NCBI GenBank assembly: GCA_023135995.1
Contig: JAGLRY010000410.1
Span: forward strand, 1 to 6,767
Origin: Candidatus Aminicenantota bacterium
GTDB lineage: Bacteria > Acidobacteriota > Aminicenantia > Aminicenantales > Aminicenantaceae
Reading direction: 5' to 3'
Length of the DNA stretch: 6,767 nt
Part shown: positions 1-5,930 of the stretch, one piece after another
How positions within the stretch are numbered: the first letter of the stretch is position 1
Layout of the letters: each line of letters starts with the position of its first letter
Notes under the pieces: generated by a model
The model's database searches: none
The model's input: only the letters and a program-made list of their open reading frames with translations
What the model was told of the DNA's origin: nothing
Program-made: the position numbers and the translations under genes

Positions 1-2
1 AA

Positions 3-31
3 TTGTCGTGCGCGGCATTTTTGTTTACAAT
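3..31 (+). promoter_or_regulatory. Candidate sigma70-type promoter for the HAD/methyltransferase unit
   Basis: TTGTCG at 3-8 (4 of 6 matches to TTGACA) is separated by 17 bases from TACAAT at 26-31 (5 of 6 matches to TATAAT). Transcription would start near 38, only about three bases before the ATG at 41. No Shine-Dalgarno sequence precedes that ATG, so a leaderless or nearly leaderless message would be consistent. The call rests on motif matching alone, and the reading frame is open to the left edge, so it is tentative. Confidence 0.3.
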
Positions 32-40
32 AGCAGACCT

Positions 41-712
41 ATGTTGAAGATCATATTCTGGGATTGGACAGGCACACTGGCGGATGAAGCCAGGCTGGAT
101 GAAGCGGTCTGTCGCAGCCTAGAAGAAGATATGGCTGCGGAGAGAAATATCCCTCTCACAGAAGCTGAGCGATTGTTCAATAATCACCTGAAGGATATCG
201 AAAATTCCTGGCAGTGGCACGATTATGTTCAACACGGTAAAGATTTTGAGATCGACTGGAAACACAGTCAGGAGATAAACCTGGATAAACTGGTTCTCGT
301 TCCCCATGCAAGAGACATCCTCAAGTACGCCAAAGGCAAGGGATTCCTCAACGTTTTGGTCACAAATGCCGTTAGGGATGTGGTCCTCTTGAGGGCAAAA
401 CATGTTGGGCTTACCGATATGTTTGAGGCTGTCATCGCCAGCAGTGATGTCAAAGCCCTCAAAGCAGAGGGCAAGCACTTCGAGTATGGATTGCAGCATC
501 TCGATGGAAATCCCCACAAATCCTATTCGGTGGGTGATAATCCAGTCCAGGATATTCAGCCGGCAAAAAAACTCGGGCTAAAGACGATCTTTTGTGAATT
601 CGGAGAGAAATTGGTCCATTATCATTCCCAGCACATCTCTGATAATCACAGCGAAGTGAGCGATGCGGATTACAATATCAAAAACCTTCTGGATATAAAG
701 AGAATTCTCTGA
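41..712 (+). CDS. HAD-superfamily hydrolase, phosphoglycolate phosphatase-like
   Basis: This 223-residue protein is a probable cytoplasmic phosphatase or phosphotransferase of the haloacid dehalogenase superfamily; the substrate is unknown. All four HAD motifs are visible. Motif I is DWTGTL, with nucleophile Asp8. Motif II is the Thr108 of LVTNA. Motif III is a Lys near residue 145 (KAEGK). Motif IV is GDNPVQDI, with Asp166 and Asp171. An insert of about 70 residues between motifs I and II fits a helical C1 cap. The residue two after the nucleophile, normally Asp (general acid/base) in phosphatases, is Thr10. P-type ATPases (DKTGT) also have Thr there and phosphonatases have Ala, so turnover may be slow or the chemistry different. 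The frame is open upstream, with a GTG at 8, but the ATG at 41 puts motif I at the normal distance from the N-terminus. It lies 30 bases before the methyltransferase gene and is probably cotranscribed with it. It is not GmhB: it lacks that family's DRDGT-type motif I and zinc-loop cysteines. Confidence 0.85.
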   Translation: MLKIIFWDWTGTLADEARLDEAVCRSLEEDMAAERNIPLTEAERLFNNHLKDIENSWQWHDYVQHGKDFEIDWKHSQEINLDKLVLVPHARDILKYAKGKGFLNVLVTNAVRDVVLLRAKHVGLTDMFEAVIASSDVKALKAEGKHFEYGLQHLDGNPHKSYSVGDNPVQDIQPAKKLGLKTIFCEFGEKLVHYHSQHISDNHSEVSDADYNIKNLLDIKRIL

Positions 713-742
713 TGGGTGAATATAATTGGATCGAGGCGAGTC

Positions 743-1855
743 ATGGCTGAACCGCTCTGTCCTTATTTCAGAAAGTGCGGCGGGTGTGCCTTCCAGGATG
801 TCGACTACAAAATCCAGTTGGAAAACAAGAGGGAAAAGCTGTCCCAAGCTTTGAGGTTTGAAGAAATCCCTGTATTTTCGGGGAGTGACTATTATTACAG
901 ACAGAGGATGGACATGGTCTTCCATCCGGGTGGGTTGGGATTCAGGGAGAAGGGTTCATGGCAAAGGATCGTGGATGTGGAAAAATGTGTCATCTCCAAT
1001 GAAGAGCTGAATTCTCTCATCAGGGAAATAAGGGAATTCTTCCAAGATGTCGATGCCTTTGATCATAAGACACATGTCGGCACCTTCAGGTTTGCAGTGA
1101 TGAGGACTCCCCCATCGGATTCGGCGGTGTCCATCGTCCTGAATAAAGATTCAGACAAGTTATCTGAAGCAAGAAAGAATATCGAGTCGTATGCGAAAAA
1201 GACAAGCGCCCGGAATGTGCTCATGACGTATGTCACACACGATAGCGGCGCGAGCATCTCGGATGAGTATGCAGTCGTTAAGGGTTTGGACATGCTTTGC
1301 GAGACCTATCTGGGAAGAACATTCAGGTACCATGTCCAGGGATTTTTTCAGAACAATCACGACATAGCCGAGAAACTTCATGCGTACTGCCATGACCTTC
1401 TCAAATCGTATCCGACACAGAAAGCTCACCTTCTTGACCTCTACGGTGGGGTTGGAGCGTTTGGAATAATCAACGCAGGCCTGTTCAAAGACGTTACGAT
1501 CTTGGAGAATTACGAGCCCGCCATCGAAGCCTGTGAAGGAAACATCAAAGAGAATGAGATCTCAAATGTGAAACCTATCCTGATGGACGCCAAACATCTG
1601 AAGATCCTTGAGCTGCCCGAACCTCTTTATGCGATTTTAGACCCACCGAGGAGCGGCATGAATCCAAGGACTCTAAAACGCCTGAACGAGATCAAACCGG
1701 AGCTGATCGTATTAATCTCCTGTAATGTGAAACTGTTGAGAAGGGAGCTCCCCTACCTCAGCAATTATAGAATTAAGAGCGCCGCTCTCTTTGACCTCTT
1801 CCCCCAAACCCCACACCAGGAAGCCGTCATCGAGTTAGTTCGGAATGAAGCCTAA
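743..1855 (+). CDS. TrmA/RlmC/RlmD-family RNA (uracil-C5)-methyltransferase
   Basis: This 370-residue enzyme should transfer a methyl group from S-adenosylmethionine to C5 of a uridine in 23S rRNA (or possibly tRNA). Iron-sulfur cluster ligands typical of the family are present: Cys6, Cys12 and Cys15 (C-x5-C-G-G-C) and a fourth, Cys82 (VEKC). An FFQNN motif at 201-205 follows. The SAM-binding loop is LDLYGGVGAFG (231-241), then DPPRSG from Asp300, the catalytic nucleophile Cys327 in ISCN, and FPQTPHQE ending in the proposed base Glu360. There is no N-terminal TRAM domain. That matches RlmC-type or archaeal-type architecture rather than E. coli RlmD, so the exact target uridine is not assigned. 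A GTG at 716 would extend the frame by nine codons. I chose the ATG at 743 because GAGG at 733-736 precedes it by six bases and the Cys motif then begins at residue 6. Its stop is one base from a hairpin repeat that could terminate transcription. Confidence 0.93.
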   Translation: MAEPLCPYFRKCGGCAFQDVDYKIQLENKREKLSQALRFEEIPVFSGSDYYYRQRMDMVFHPGGLGFREKGSWQRIVDVEKCVISNEELNSLIREIREFFQDVDAFDHKTHVGTFRFAVMRTPPSDSAVSIVLNKDSDKLSEARKNIESYAKKTSARNVLMTYVTHDSGASISDEYAVVKGLDMLCETYLGRTFRYHVQGFFQNNHDIAEKLHAYCHDLLKSYPTQKAHLLDLYGGVGAFGIINAGLFKDVTILENYEPAIEACEGNIKENEISNVKPILMDAKHLKILELPEPLYAILDPPRSGMNPRTLKRLNEIKPELIVLISCNVKLLRRELPYLSNYRIKSAALFDLFPQTPHQEAVIELVRNEA

Positions 1856-3143
1856 AAAAGGGGACTGTCACCTTTTTCCAGGGGTGAAGCAAAAAGGCAC
1901 CTGTCCCCTTTTCTGTGAGATGTAGGGACCGTTTCCCAAACGGTCCGTTCGGGGAGCAGACCCTACAAGAAAAGAGAACCGTCCCCCTTTTTTTTTCAAG
2001 GAGGTCGAGAGCTGTAATGGCTAGCTTGTAGAGATGCGGGTGGGAGCGGTGTCCGTTTGTCAGGATCACAAACCCGGTTTTCTTATCCAGGTTGCCAGCG
2101 ATGAAGGCTGTGTATCCGCTTACGCTCCCGCTGTGCGCGAACAATTTGTCTCCATTCCTCTCTGAGATCCACCACGTGAGTCCATAGCCCGTAGTTTCAT
2201 TCAACCATCCGCGCGCGATCGGCCCGGCAAATTGATCGTACTGACGCGTCATCACCTCCTGGAAGGTCGCTTCACTGATAAACCGGTGCTCCTTGAACAC
2301 TCCGCTATTCAGGTTGGCGATCAACCAGTTTGCCTGATTGAGCACAGTTCCATAAACAACACCGGCAGGCCAGACATCGGCCTTCGTACGCCTCGTCGGC
2401 ACATGATGGCGCGTCTTTTTATCAATGATATAGGGAATGGACAACCTTTCCTCCATATCCGGACGAGGCATAAATGCCGTGTCATCCATCTCCAGGGGAT
2501 TAAAAATGTGTTCCTGTATATATTTTGCGTAAGGTTCACCCGCAAACTTCTCGATCAGATGGGCAACCAGGGTGTACGCCATGTTCGAATAGATGACTTT
2601 TGTCATCGGTGGATGCTGAAGTTTGAGAGAGGACGTAAGATAATCCTTCAACGAGGGAGGAACAGTTGTCCCCCATACAAGATGCGCCCCATAAGCTTCC
2701 GGGAGCCCGGACGTGTGTGTCAATAGATGACGAAAGGTCACAGGATTTGCCGGGTCTTCTCCCTTGATCTTAACCTCCTCAAGATAATCATTCACCCTAT
2801 CATCCAGCTTGAATTTTCCCTGCTCCATCTGCTGAAGAAGCGCATACATCGACATCGTCTTGAAAGTGGAACCTATGAGGTAGACCGTGCTGGTCACGGC
2901 GGGAGTTCGTGCCCACAGATTGGAATATCCCGCAGCTCTGGTCCATACGATCTGGTCTCCCGAGACAAGAGCCACAGCAACAGACGGTATCTTCCCCTCA
3001 AGCATGATTTTCTGAATTTCGAGGTCCATCTTCTCAGCCAAATTATCGACATCGATAGATTGAGAGAAGAGGTTCGCAGAAGCCAGGAATAATACAAGAA
3101 GAGATCCCAACACCGACAATTTTGCGCGTCTTTGATATTTCAT
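1827..3143 (-). CDS. Secreted beta-lactamase-family (class C-like) serine hydrolase with repeat-derived C-terminal tail
   Basis: The frame gives a 438-residue exported serine hydrolase of the class C beta-lactamase / penicillin-binding-protein-like superfamily (esterase, peptidase or lactamase; substrate unknown). A signal peptide is clear: a basic start (MKYQRRAK), a hydrophobic core at about 10-21, and likely cleavage near residues 23-28. It has no lipobox. Active-site motifs are Ser92-Thr-Phe-Lys95 (SxxK), Tyr185-Ser-Asn187 (YxN) and His337-Ser-Gly339 (in place of KTG). LLTHTSGLP at 140-148 is typical of the family. AAGGAG, nine to ten bases before the ATG, supports the start. The recognisable domain ends around LDLLEKK (379-385). 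Everything after about residue 384 is encoded by the palindromic repeats at 1856-1996, and residues 431-438 are antisense to the end of the methyltransferase gene. The original stop was probably lost on repeat insertion, or a frameshift in the nine-T run at 1988-1996 hides it. The gene is monocistronic and convergent with the methyltransferase. Confidence 0.9.
   Translation of the reverse strand: MKYQRRAKLSVLGSLLVLFLASANLFSQSIDVDNLAEKMDLEIQKIMLEGKIPSVAVALVSGDQIVWTRAAGYSNLWARTPAVTSTVYLIGSTFKTMSMYALLQQMEQGKFKLDDRVNDYLEEVKIKGEDPANPVTFRHLLTHTSGLPEAYGAHLVWGTTVPPSLKDYLTSSLKLQHPPMTKVIYSNMAYTLVAHLIEKFAGEPYAKYIQEHIFNPLEMDDTAFMPRPDMEERLSIPYIIDKKTRHHVPTRRTKADVWPAGVVYGTVLNQANWLIANLNSGVFKEHRFISEATFQEVMTRQYDQFAGPIARGWLNETTGYGLTWWISERNGDKLFAHSGSVSGYTAFIAGNLDKKTGFVILTNGHRSHPHLYKLAITALDLLEKKRGTVLFSCRVCSPNGPFGKRSLHLTEKGTGAFLLHPWKKVTVPFFRLHSELTR
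1856..1912. repeat. 57-bp hairpin repeat, family A, copy 1 (possible bidirectional terminator)
   Basis: Two 22-base arms (1856-1877 and 1891-1912) flank a 13-base loop, CCAGGGGTGAAGC (1878-1890). The arms pair with mismatches only near the middle, and the outer ten base pairs (AAAAGGGGAC/GTCCCCTTTT) are perfect. The same element occurs inverted at 3241-3297, with about 51 of 57 positions identical and the loop identical over 13 of 13. It begins directly after the methyltransferase stop codon and lies between two convergent genes. A strong stem ending in T-rich sequence on either strand could act as a two-way terminator; that role is inferred. It is REP/BIME-like in size and form. Confidence 0.85.
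1921..1967. repeat. 47-bp palindromic repeat, family B, copy 1
   Basis: The element starts TGTAGGG and ends CCCTACA, and has a near-palindromic core AACGGTCCGTT. Its reverse complement matches the element at 6552-6598 at 44 of 47 positions (mismatches at element positions 8, 10 and 12). It sits eight bases after the family A hairpin, inside the reading frame of the minus-strand hydrolase tail. No coding or regulatory role is evident. It is a dispersed palindromic repeat. Confidence 0.85.
1970..1996. repeat. Degenerate half-element resembling a family A arm
   Basis: The segment reads AAAAGAG, ACCGT, five C and nine T. On the minus strand it becomes a run of A, then GGGGGAC, like one arm of the family A hairpin. 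A similar, more decayed segment lies at 6605-6629, also shortly after the family B palindrome. The 9-T/5-C homopolymers sit where the hydrolase domain ends, so they are a weak point for sequencing accuracy and for reading frame. Confidence 0.5.
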
Positions 3144-3152
3144 ACTCGTTTT

Positions 3153-3158
3153 CTCCTT
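3153..3158 (-). promoter_or_regulatory. Ribosome binding site of the serine hydrolase
   Basis: Read on the minus strand this is AAGGAG, followed by nine bases to the ATG at 3143-3141. It is the clearest Shine-Dalgarno match in the window and fixes the hydrolase start. Confidence 0.75.
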
Positions 3159-3184
3159 TCGGCGAAAGGGGTAAATAACCTCTT

Positions 3185-3213
3185 AGTCTATTCAATCGAC
3201 CTTCGGATTTCAA
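3185..3213 (-). promoter_or_regulatory. Candidate sigma70-type promoter of the serine hydrolase
   Basis: On the minus strand TTGAAA (3213-3208, 5 of 6 matches to the -35 consensus) is followed after 17 bases by TAGACT (3190-3185, 4 of 6 to the -10 consensus). Transcription would start near 3178, about 35 bases before the ATG and just upstream of the ribosome site. The family A repeat at 3241-3297 lies immediately upstream of it. The evidence is motif and position only. Confidence 0.4.
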
Positions 3214-3240
3214 CTCATTCCATTGAGCACATAATAAAAC

Positions 3241-3297
3241 AAAAGGGGACAGTCCCCTTTTTGCTTCACCCCTGGAAAAAGGGGACTGTCCCTTTTT
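3241..3297. repeat. 57-bp hairpin repeat, family A, copy 2 (inverted relative to copy 1)
   Basis: Arms at 3241-3262 and 3276-3297 are reverse complements with a single mismatch. They surround the loop GCTTCACCCCTGG (3263-3275), the exact reverse complement of the loop in copy 1. Each arm is also nearly palindromic by itself (AAAAGGGGAC then GTCCCCTTTT), so the DNA or RNA could fold as one long hairpin or two short ones. An extra partial arm (TGTCCCCTTT) abuts it at 3298-3307. With copy 1 it brackets the serine hydrolase gene in inverted orientation. It also separates the divergent hydrolase and heptose operon promoters, where it might insulate transcription. Confidence 0.88.
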
Positions 3298-3334
3298 TGT
3301 CCCCTTTCATGGATCGGTTGGACCAAAGAGTTGA

Positions 3335-3363
3335 TTGATTTTTTGCAGCTTTTCTGGCAAAAT
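3335..3363 (+). promoter_or_regulatory. Weak candidate promoter for the heptose operon
   Basis: TTGATT (3335-3340) and CAAAAT (3358-3363) are spaced by 17 bases, each matching its consensus at 4 of 6 positions. Transcription would begin about seven bases before the GTG at 3377. No better pair was seen between the family A repeat and the first gene. The operon promoter could equally be inside or upstream of the repeat. Confidence 0.18.
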
Positions 3364-3376
3364 CTTGGCAAGTTCC

Positions 3377-4384
3377 GTGGATAAAAAAAAGAGGTCCCTG
3401 CTCCAGGTCATCGATAATTTCTCCCAGAAAAAGATCATCGTATGGGGAGACTTCATCCTCGATGAGTATCTCTATGGGACAACCCGACGCATCTCCAGAG
3501 AAGCTCCTGTGCTCATCCTCTCCTACAAGCGAAGGGAATTTTCTCTGGGAGGCGGCGGAAACTCACTCCTCAATCTGAAGGCCCTGGGCGCTAATCCCAT
3601 TGCCGTCGGCGTTCTTGGCCAAGACGAGGCCGGAAGCAGGATCTCCCAGATCTTGAAACAAAACGGCATATCCACCCGGCACCTCATCCGGCATAAAGCG
3701 CACTCCACCCCTGTCAAGACACGGATCCTGGCCGGTGAAGAGACTACCCGAAAACAACAGATCCTGCGCATCGATCAAGAGGCAACGGTCCCAGACACTC
3801 CGCCACTTAAAGAGAAGATCCTTAAAGCTCTTCTCGATCTTAGAACACAAGCCGATGCCGTTATCATCTCTGATTACGACTATTACACCGTGAAGGAGGA
3901 CATCTTCCGTCGTATGCTCCCCCGCTTTCAAAAGTCGAACATCCCCATCGCCCTGGATTCTCGTTTTCGGCTGCTCAATTTTCAAGGAGTGACGGTCGTC
4001 ACACCCAATGAACCGGAAGTGGAAGAAGCGCTGCAGGTGAGGATCAACGACAACGATCAAGTCGTCACACAAGCCGGAAAAACTCTTCTCAAAAAATCAG
4101 AGGCAGAGACCATCCTCCTCACTCGAGGATCACAGGGTATGGTCCTCTTCGAGAGGAAAAAATCCCCGTTCCCCATCCCGATTTTCGGCACAACCGACAT
4201 CGTCGACGTCACAGGAGCGGGAGATACAGTTATCAGCGTCTTCACTCTTGCTCTGGCCTCTGGCGCCTCATATAGAGACGCAGCCAAGCTCGCCAATTAT
4301 GCCGGTGGTCTTGTCGTCATGAAAAAAGGCACCTCCACCATTACTCCACAGGAACTTATAAAAGCCATCGAATCCGAACATTGA
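3377..4384 (+). CDS. rfaE1: PfkB-family kinase, D-glycero-beta-D-manno-heptose-7-phosphate kinase (RfaE1/HldE N-domain type)
   Basis: This protein of about 335 residues is likely to phosphorylate heptose 7-phosphate at C1 with ATP in the cytosol, an early step toward ADP-heptose for lipopolysaccharide core. It shows the ribokinase/PfkB pattern in order: GDFILDEYLYG (24-34), the glycine-rich substrate motif LGGGGNSLLNLKALGA (57-72), VTPNEPEVEEAL (208-219), LLTRGSQGM (247-255), and DVTGAGDT (277-284) with catalytic base Asp283. The segment usually read as SDYxKG is SDYDYYTV here, a divergence that leaves some room for a related sugar substrate. The start is uncertain: TTG at 3335 or 3365, or GTG at 3377. 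GTG is chosen because it gives the usual short N-terminus before the first strand; none has a strong ribosome site. The next gene starts inside its stop codon and encodes the partner enzyme, which supports the assignment. Confidence 0.87.
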   Translation: MDKKKRSLLQVIDNFSQKKIIVWGDFILDEYLYGTTRRISREAPVLILSYKRREFSLGGGGNSLLNLKALGANPIAVGVLGQDEAGSRISQILKQNGISTRHLIRHKAHSTPVKTRILAGEETTRKQQILRIDQEATVPDTPPLKEKILKALLDLRTQADAVIISDYDYYTVKEDIFRRMLPRFQKSNIPIALDSRFRLLNFQGVTVVTPNEPEVEEALQVRINDNDQVVTQAGKTLLKKSEAETILLTRGSQGMVLFERKKSPFPIPIFGTTDIVDVTGAGDTVISVFTLALASGASYRDAAKLANYAGGLVVMKKGTSTITPQELIKAIESEH

Positions 4385-4872
4385 AAAAATTACACGCCCT
4401 GACGCATCTTAAAGAGATCATCGCCAGAGAAAAAAAGAAAGGAAAACGTATCGTCCTCGCGAATGGCTGCTTCGACCTCATCCATGTGGGGCACATCAGG
4501 TATCTGAAAGAATCAAAGGCTCAAGGAGATGTTCTGGTCGTCGCCCTCAACAGTGATTTCTCCGTCCATAAACTCAAGGGAAAAGGAAGACCCATCTTGA
4601 ACGAAGAGGAACGAGTGGAGATCATCTCTTCCTTTTATTTTGTCGACTACATCACGGTTTTCGAAGAGGCCAACGTGGAAAATATCCTTCTCACGCTCAA
4701 GCCTCATGTTCACGCCAAAGGTTCGGACTATACCAAAGAAACCGTGCCTGAAAGGGAAACGGTCCTGAGTTATGGAGGAGAAATAGCCATCACCGGCGGC
4801 CCTAAGGTCAAAAACACATCCGAGATCTCCCGGAAAATCGGCATCAAACCGGAAGGGAACGATTCTCTCTAG
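4381..4872 (+). CDS. rfaE2: D-glycero-beta-D-manno-heptose 1-phosphate adenylyltransferase (RfaE2/HldE C-domain type)
   Basis: This 163-residue cytidylyltransferase-fold enzyme should join heptose 1-phosphate with ATP to give ADP-heptose and pyrophosphate. It has NGCFDLIHVGHIRYL (28-42) containing the HxGH nucleotide-binding motif (His35-His38), GRPI (69-72), EEERVEII (75-82) and KGSDYTKETVPE (113-124). All are typical of the HldE C-terminal domain. Length fits the stand-alone form. It starts with TTG overlapping the kinase stop in TTGA (4381-4384). With no clear ribosome site, translation is probably coupled to the kinase. E. coli has the two activities fused in one HldE protein; here they are split. 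The nucleotide used (ATP versus CTP) and the sugar are inferred from family and neighbours. Confidence 0.92.
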   Translation: MKKLHALTHLKEIIAREKKKGKRIVLANGCFDLIHVGHIRYLKESKAQGDVLVVALNSDFSVHKLKGKGRPILNEEERVEIISSFYFVDYITVFEEANVENILLTLKPHVHAKGSDYTKETVPERETVLSYGGEIAITGGPKVKNTSEISRKIGIKPEGNDSL

Positions 4873-4880
4873 ATCATCCC

Positions 4881-5915
4881 ATGGACAACATTCTGATCAT
4901 CCGATTAAGCTCTCTCGGGGATATTATCCATACACTGCCGGCTTTTTCGGCCCTTAGAGAAAAAAAACCAGAGGCGAAGATCGTTTGGATCGTCGAGGAA
5001 AACGGCAGAGAGATCCTGGACCTGGTGCCAGGGATAGACCGCATTGTTGTTGCCAAAACGAAAGGATGGAAGGTCACCTCTCTCAAGTCTTGGTCAGAGG
5101 TCAAGCGCATCCGAAAAAACATCAGGAACCGGGATCAAACAGCCATCGATTTTCAAGGCCTGGTAAAATCCGGAGTCGTGGCCTATCTCTCTAGGGCAAA
5201 GAGGAGGATCGGATTCCATCGCAAAAACCTAAAAGAACCTATAACGTCTATATTTTACACGGACCAGCTTAAGGAGATCTCAGAACAAACTCACGTTATC
5301 CAGAAAAACCTCAGCCTCCTCTCTCTTGTCGGGATCGAGGAAGACCAATTCCTTTTTCCTCTGGTGGTCCCCGACGCGTTGCAACGATCGACCTTGAAAA
5401 TGCTGGAAGCACTGAGCTATAAGGATTCGGAAAAACTGGTCATTCTGAACGTTGGTGCAGCATGGGTGACAAAAAGATGGGATCCGGAGAGATGGGTGGA
5501 ACTCATCCATCTGCTCAAGACAAACAGAAACGACCTATTCTTTCTCCTCTTATGGGGGAATGAAGAGGAAAAAAGGATAGCCGATAATATTAAAAACGAG
5601 ACATCTTTCAGCGCGGTTCCCTTTTTGAACATTAAGGACGTCATAGCCCTCATAAAGAGGGCCAACCTGGTTGTCAGCGGAGACACTTTTGCTCTTCAAG
5701 CGGCCTGCGCGCTCTCCACCCCTGTCGTGGGAATCTTTGGGCCGACAACCCCAAGTAGGAACGGCCCTTTCAGCCCGAATGACAGAGTGGCCTTTCATGA
5801 GATGGAGTGCAGTCACTGCTATCAAAGGAAATGCTCGACAGTAGAGTGCCTGAAAAAAATCACAGCGGAGGAAGTCGGAGGCTTGTGCCTTGAGGTTTTG
5901 GAGGGTTGTGCATAG
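4881..5915 (+). CDS. Glycosyltransferase family 9, lipopolysaccharide heptosyltransferase (WaaC/WaaF-like)
   Basis: This 344-residue GT-B enzyme probably adds heptose from ADP-heptose to the Kdo-lipid A acceptor (or to a first heptose) on the cytoplasmic face of the inner membrane. The N-terminus RLSSLGDIIHTLPA (8-21) carries the conserved Asp14 and His17. In the C-domain, WVTKRWDPERW (195-205) contains the conserved Lys198, WGNEEE (225-230) the acidic donor site, and SGDTFALQAA (266-275) Asp268, in place of the more common DTGxxHLAA form. GIFGPTTPSRNGPF (284-297) is typical of the family. A C-x2-C-x4-C-x4-C cluster (310, 313, 318, 323) lies near the end. The LGDIIHTLP motif favours WaaC (heptosyltransferase I), but I and II are not safely separated by eye. 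It begins eight bases after rfaE2, with only a distant GGAAGGG upstream, so coupling is likely. Confidence 0.9.
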   Translation: MDNILIIRLSSLGDIIHTLPAFSALREKKPEAKIVWIVEENGREILDLVPGIDRIVVAKTKGWKVTSLKSWSEVKRIRKNIRNRDQTAIDFQGLVKSGVVAYLSRAKRRIGFHRKNLKEPITSIFYTDQLKEISEQTHVIQKNLSLLSLVGIEEDQFLFPLVVPDALQRSTLKMLEALSYKDSEKLVILNVGAAWVTKRWDPERWVELIHLLKTNRNDLFFLLLWGNEEEKRIADNIKNETSFSAVPFLNIKDVIALIKRANLVVSGDTFALQAACALSTPVVGIFGPTTPSRNGPFSPNDRVAFHEMECSHCYQRKCSTVECLKKITAEEVGGLCLEVLEGCA

Positions 5916-5930
5916 AGGTTCAGGAAAGCG

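Noticed and set aside
119..517. Minus-strand open frame of 132 codons
   Set aside because: It is antisense to the HAD gene, which has all four superfamily motifs.
41..712. HAD protein as GmhB, the heptose bisphosphate phosphatase of the ADP-heptose pathway
   Set aside because: Its motif I and lack of GmhB-type zinc cysteines do not fit, and it is separated from the heptose genes by the oppositely oriented hydrolase.
1856..1996. CRISPR-like repeat cluster
   Set aside because: The modules differ from each other, are palindromic, have no regular spacers and no Cas genes nearby.
2232..2726. Plus-strand open frame of 164 codons
   Set aside because: It lies wholly antisense to the serine hydrolase, whose motifs and signal peptide are clear. 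It shows no domain pattern of its own.
1827..3143. Hydrolase as a true antibiotic-resistance beta-lactamase
   Set aside because: The SxxK and YxN motifs are shared by many esterases and peptidases of this superfamily, and HSG replaces the KTG of AmpC enzymes. Resistance cannot be inferred.
3132..3338. Plus-strand 68-codon open frame containing KGTVPF-type peptides
   Set aside because: It runs through the hydrolase upstream region and the family A hairpin. The peptide is simply the translation of the repeat, and it has no ribosome site or recognisable domain.
3563..4072. Minus-strand open frame of 169 codons
   Set aside because: It is antisense to the PfkB-family kinase, lacks motifs and is a shadow of that gene's codon pattern.
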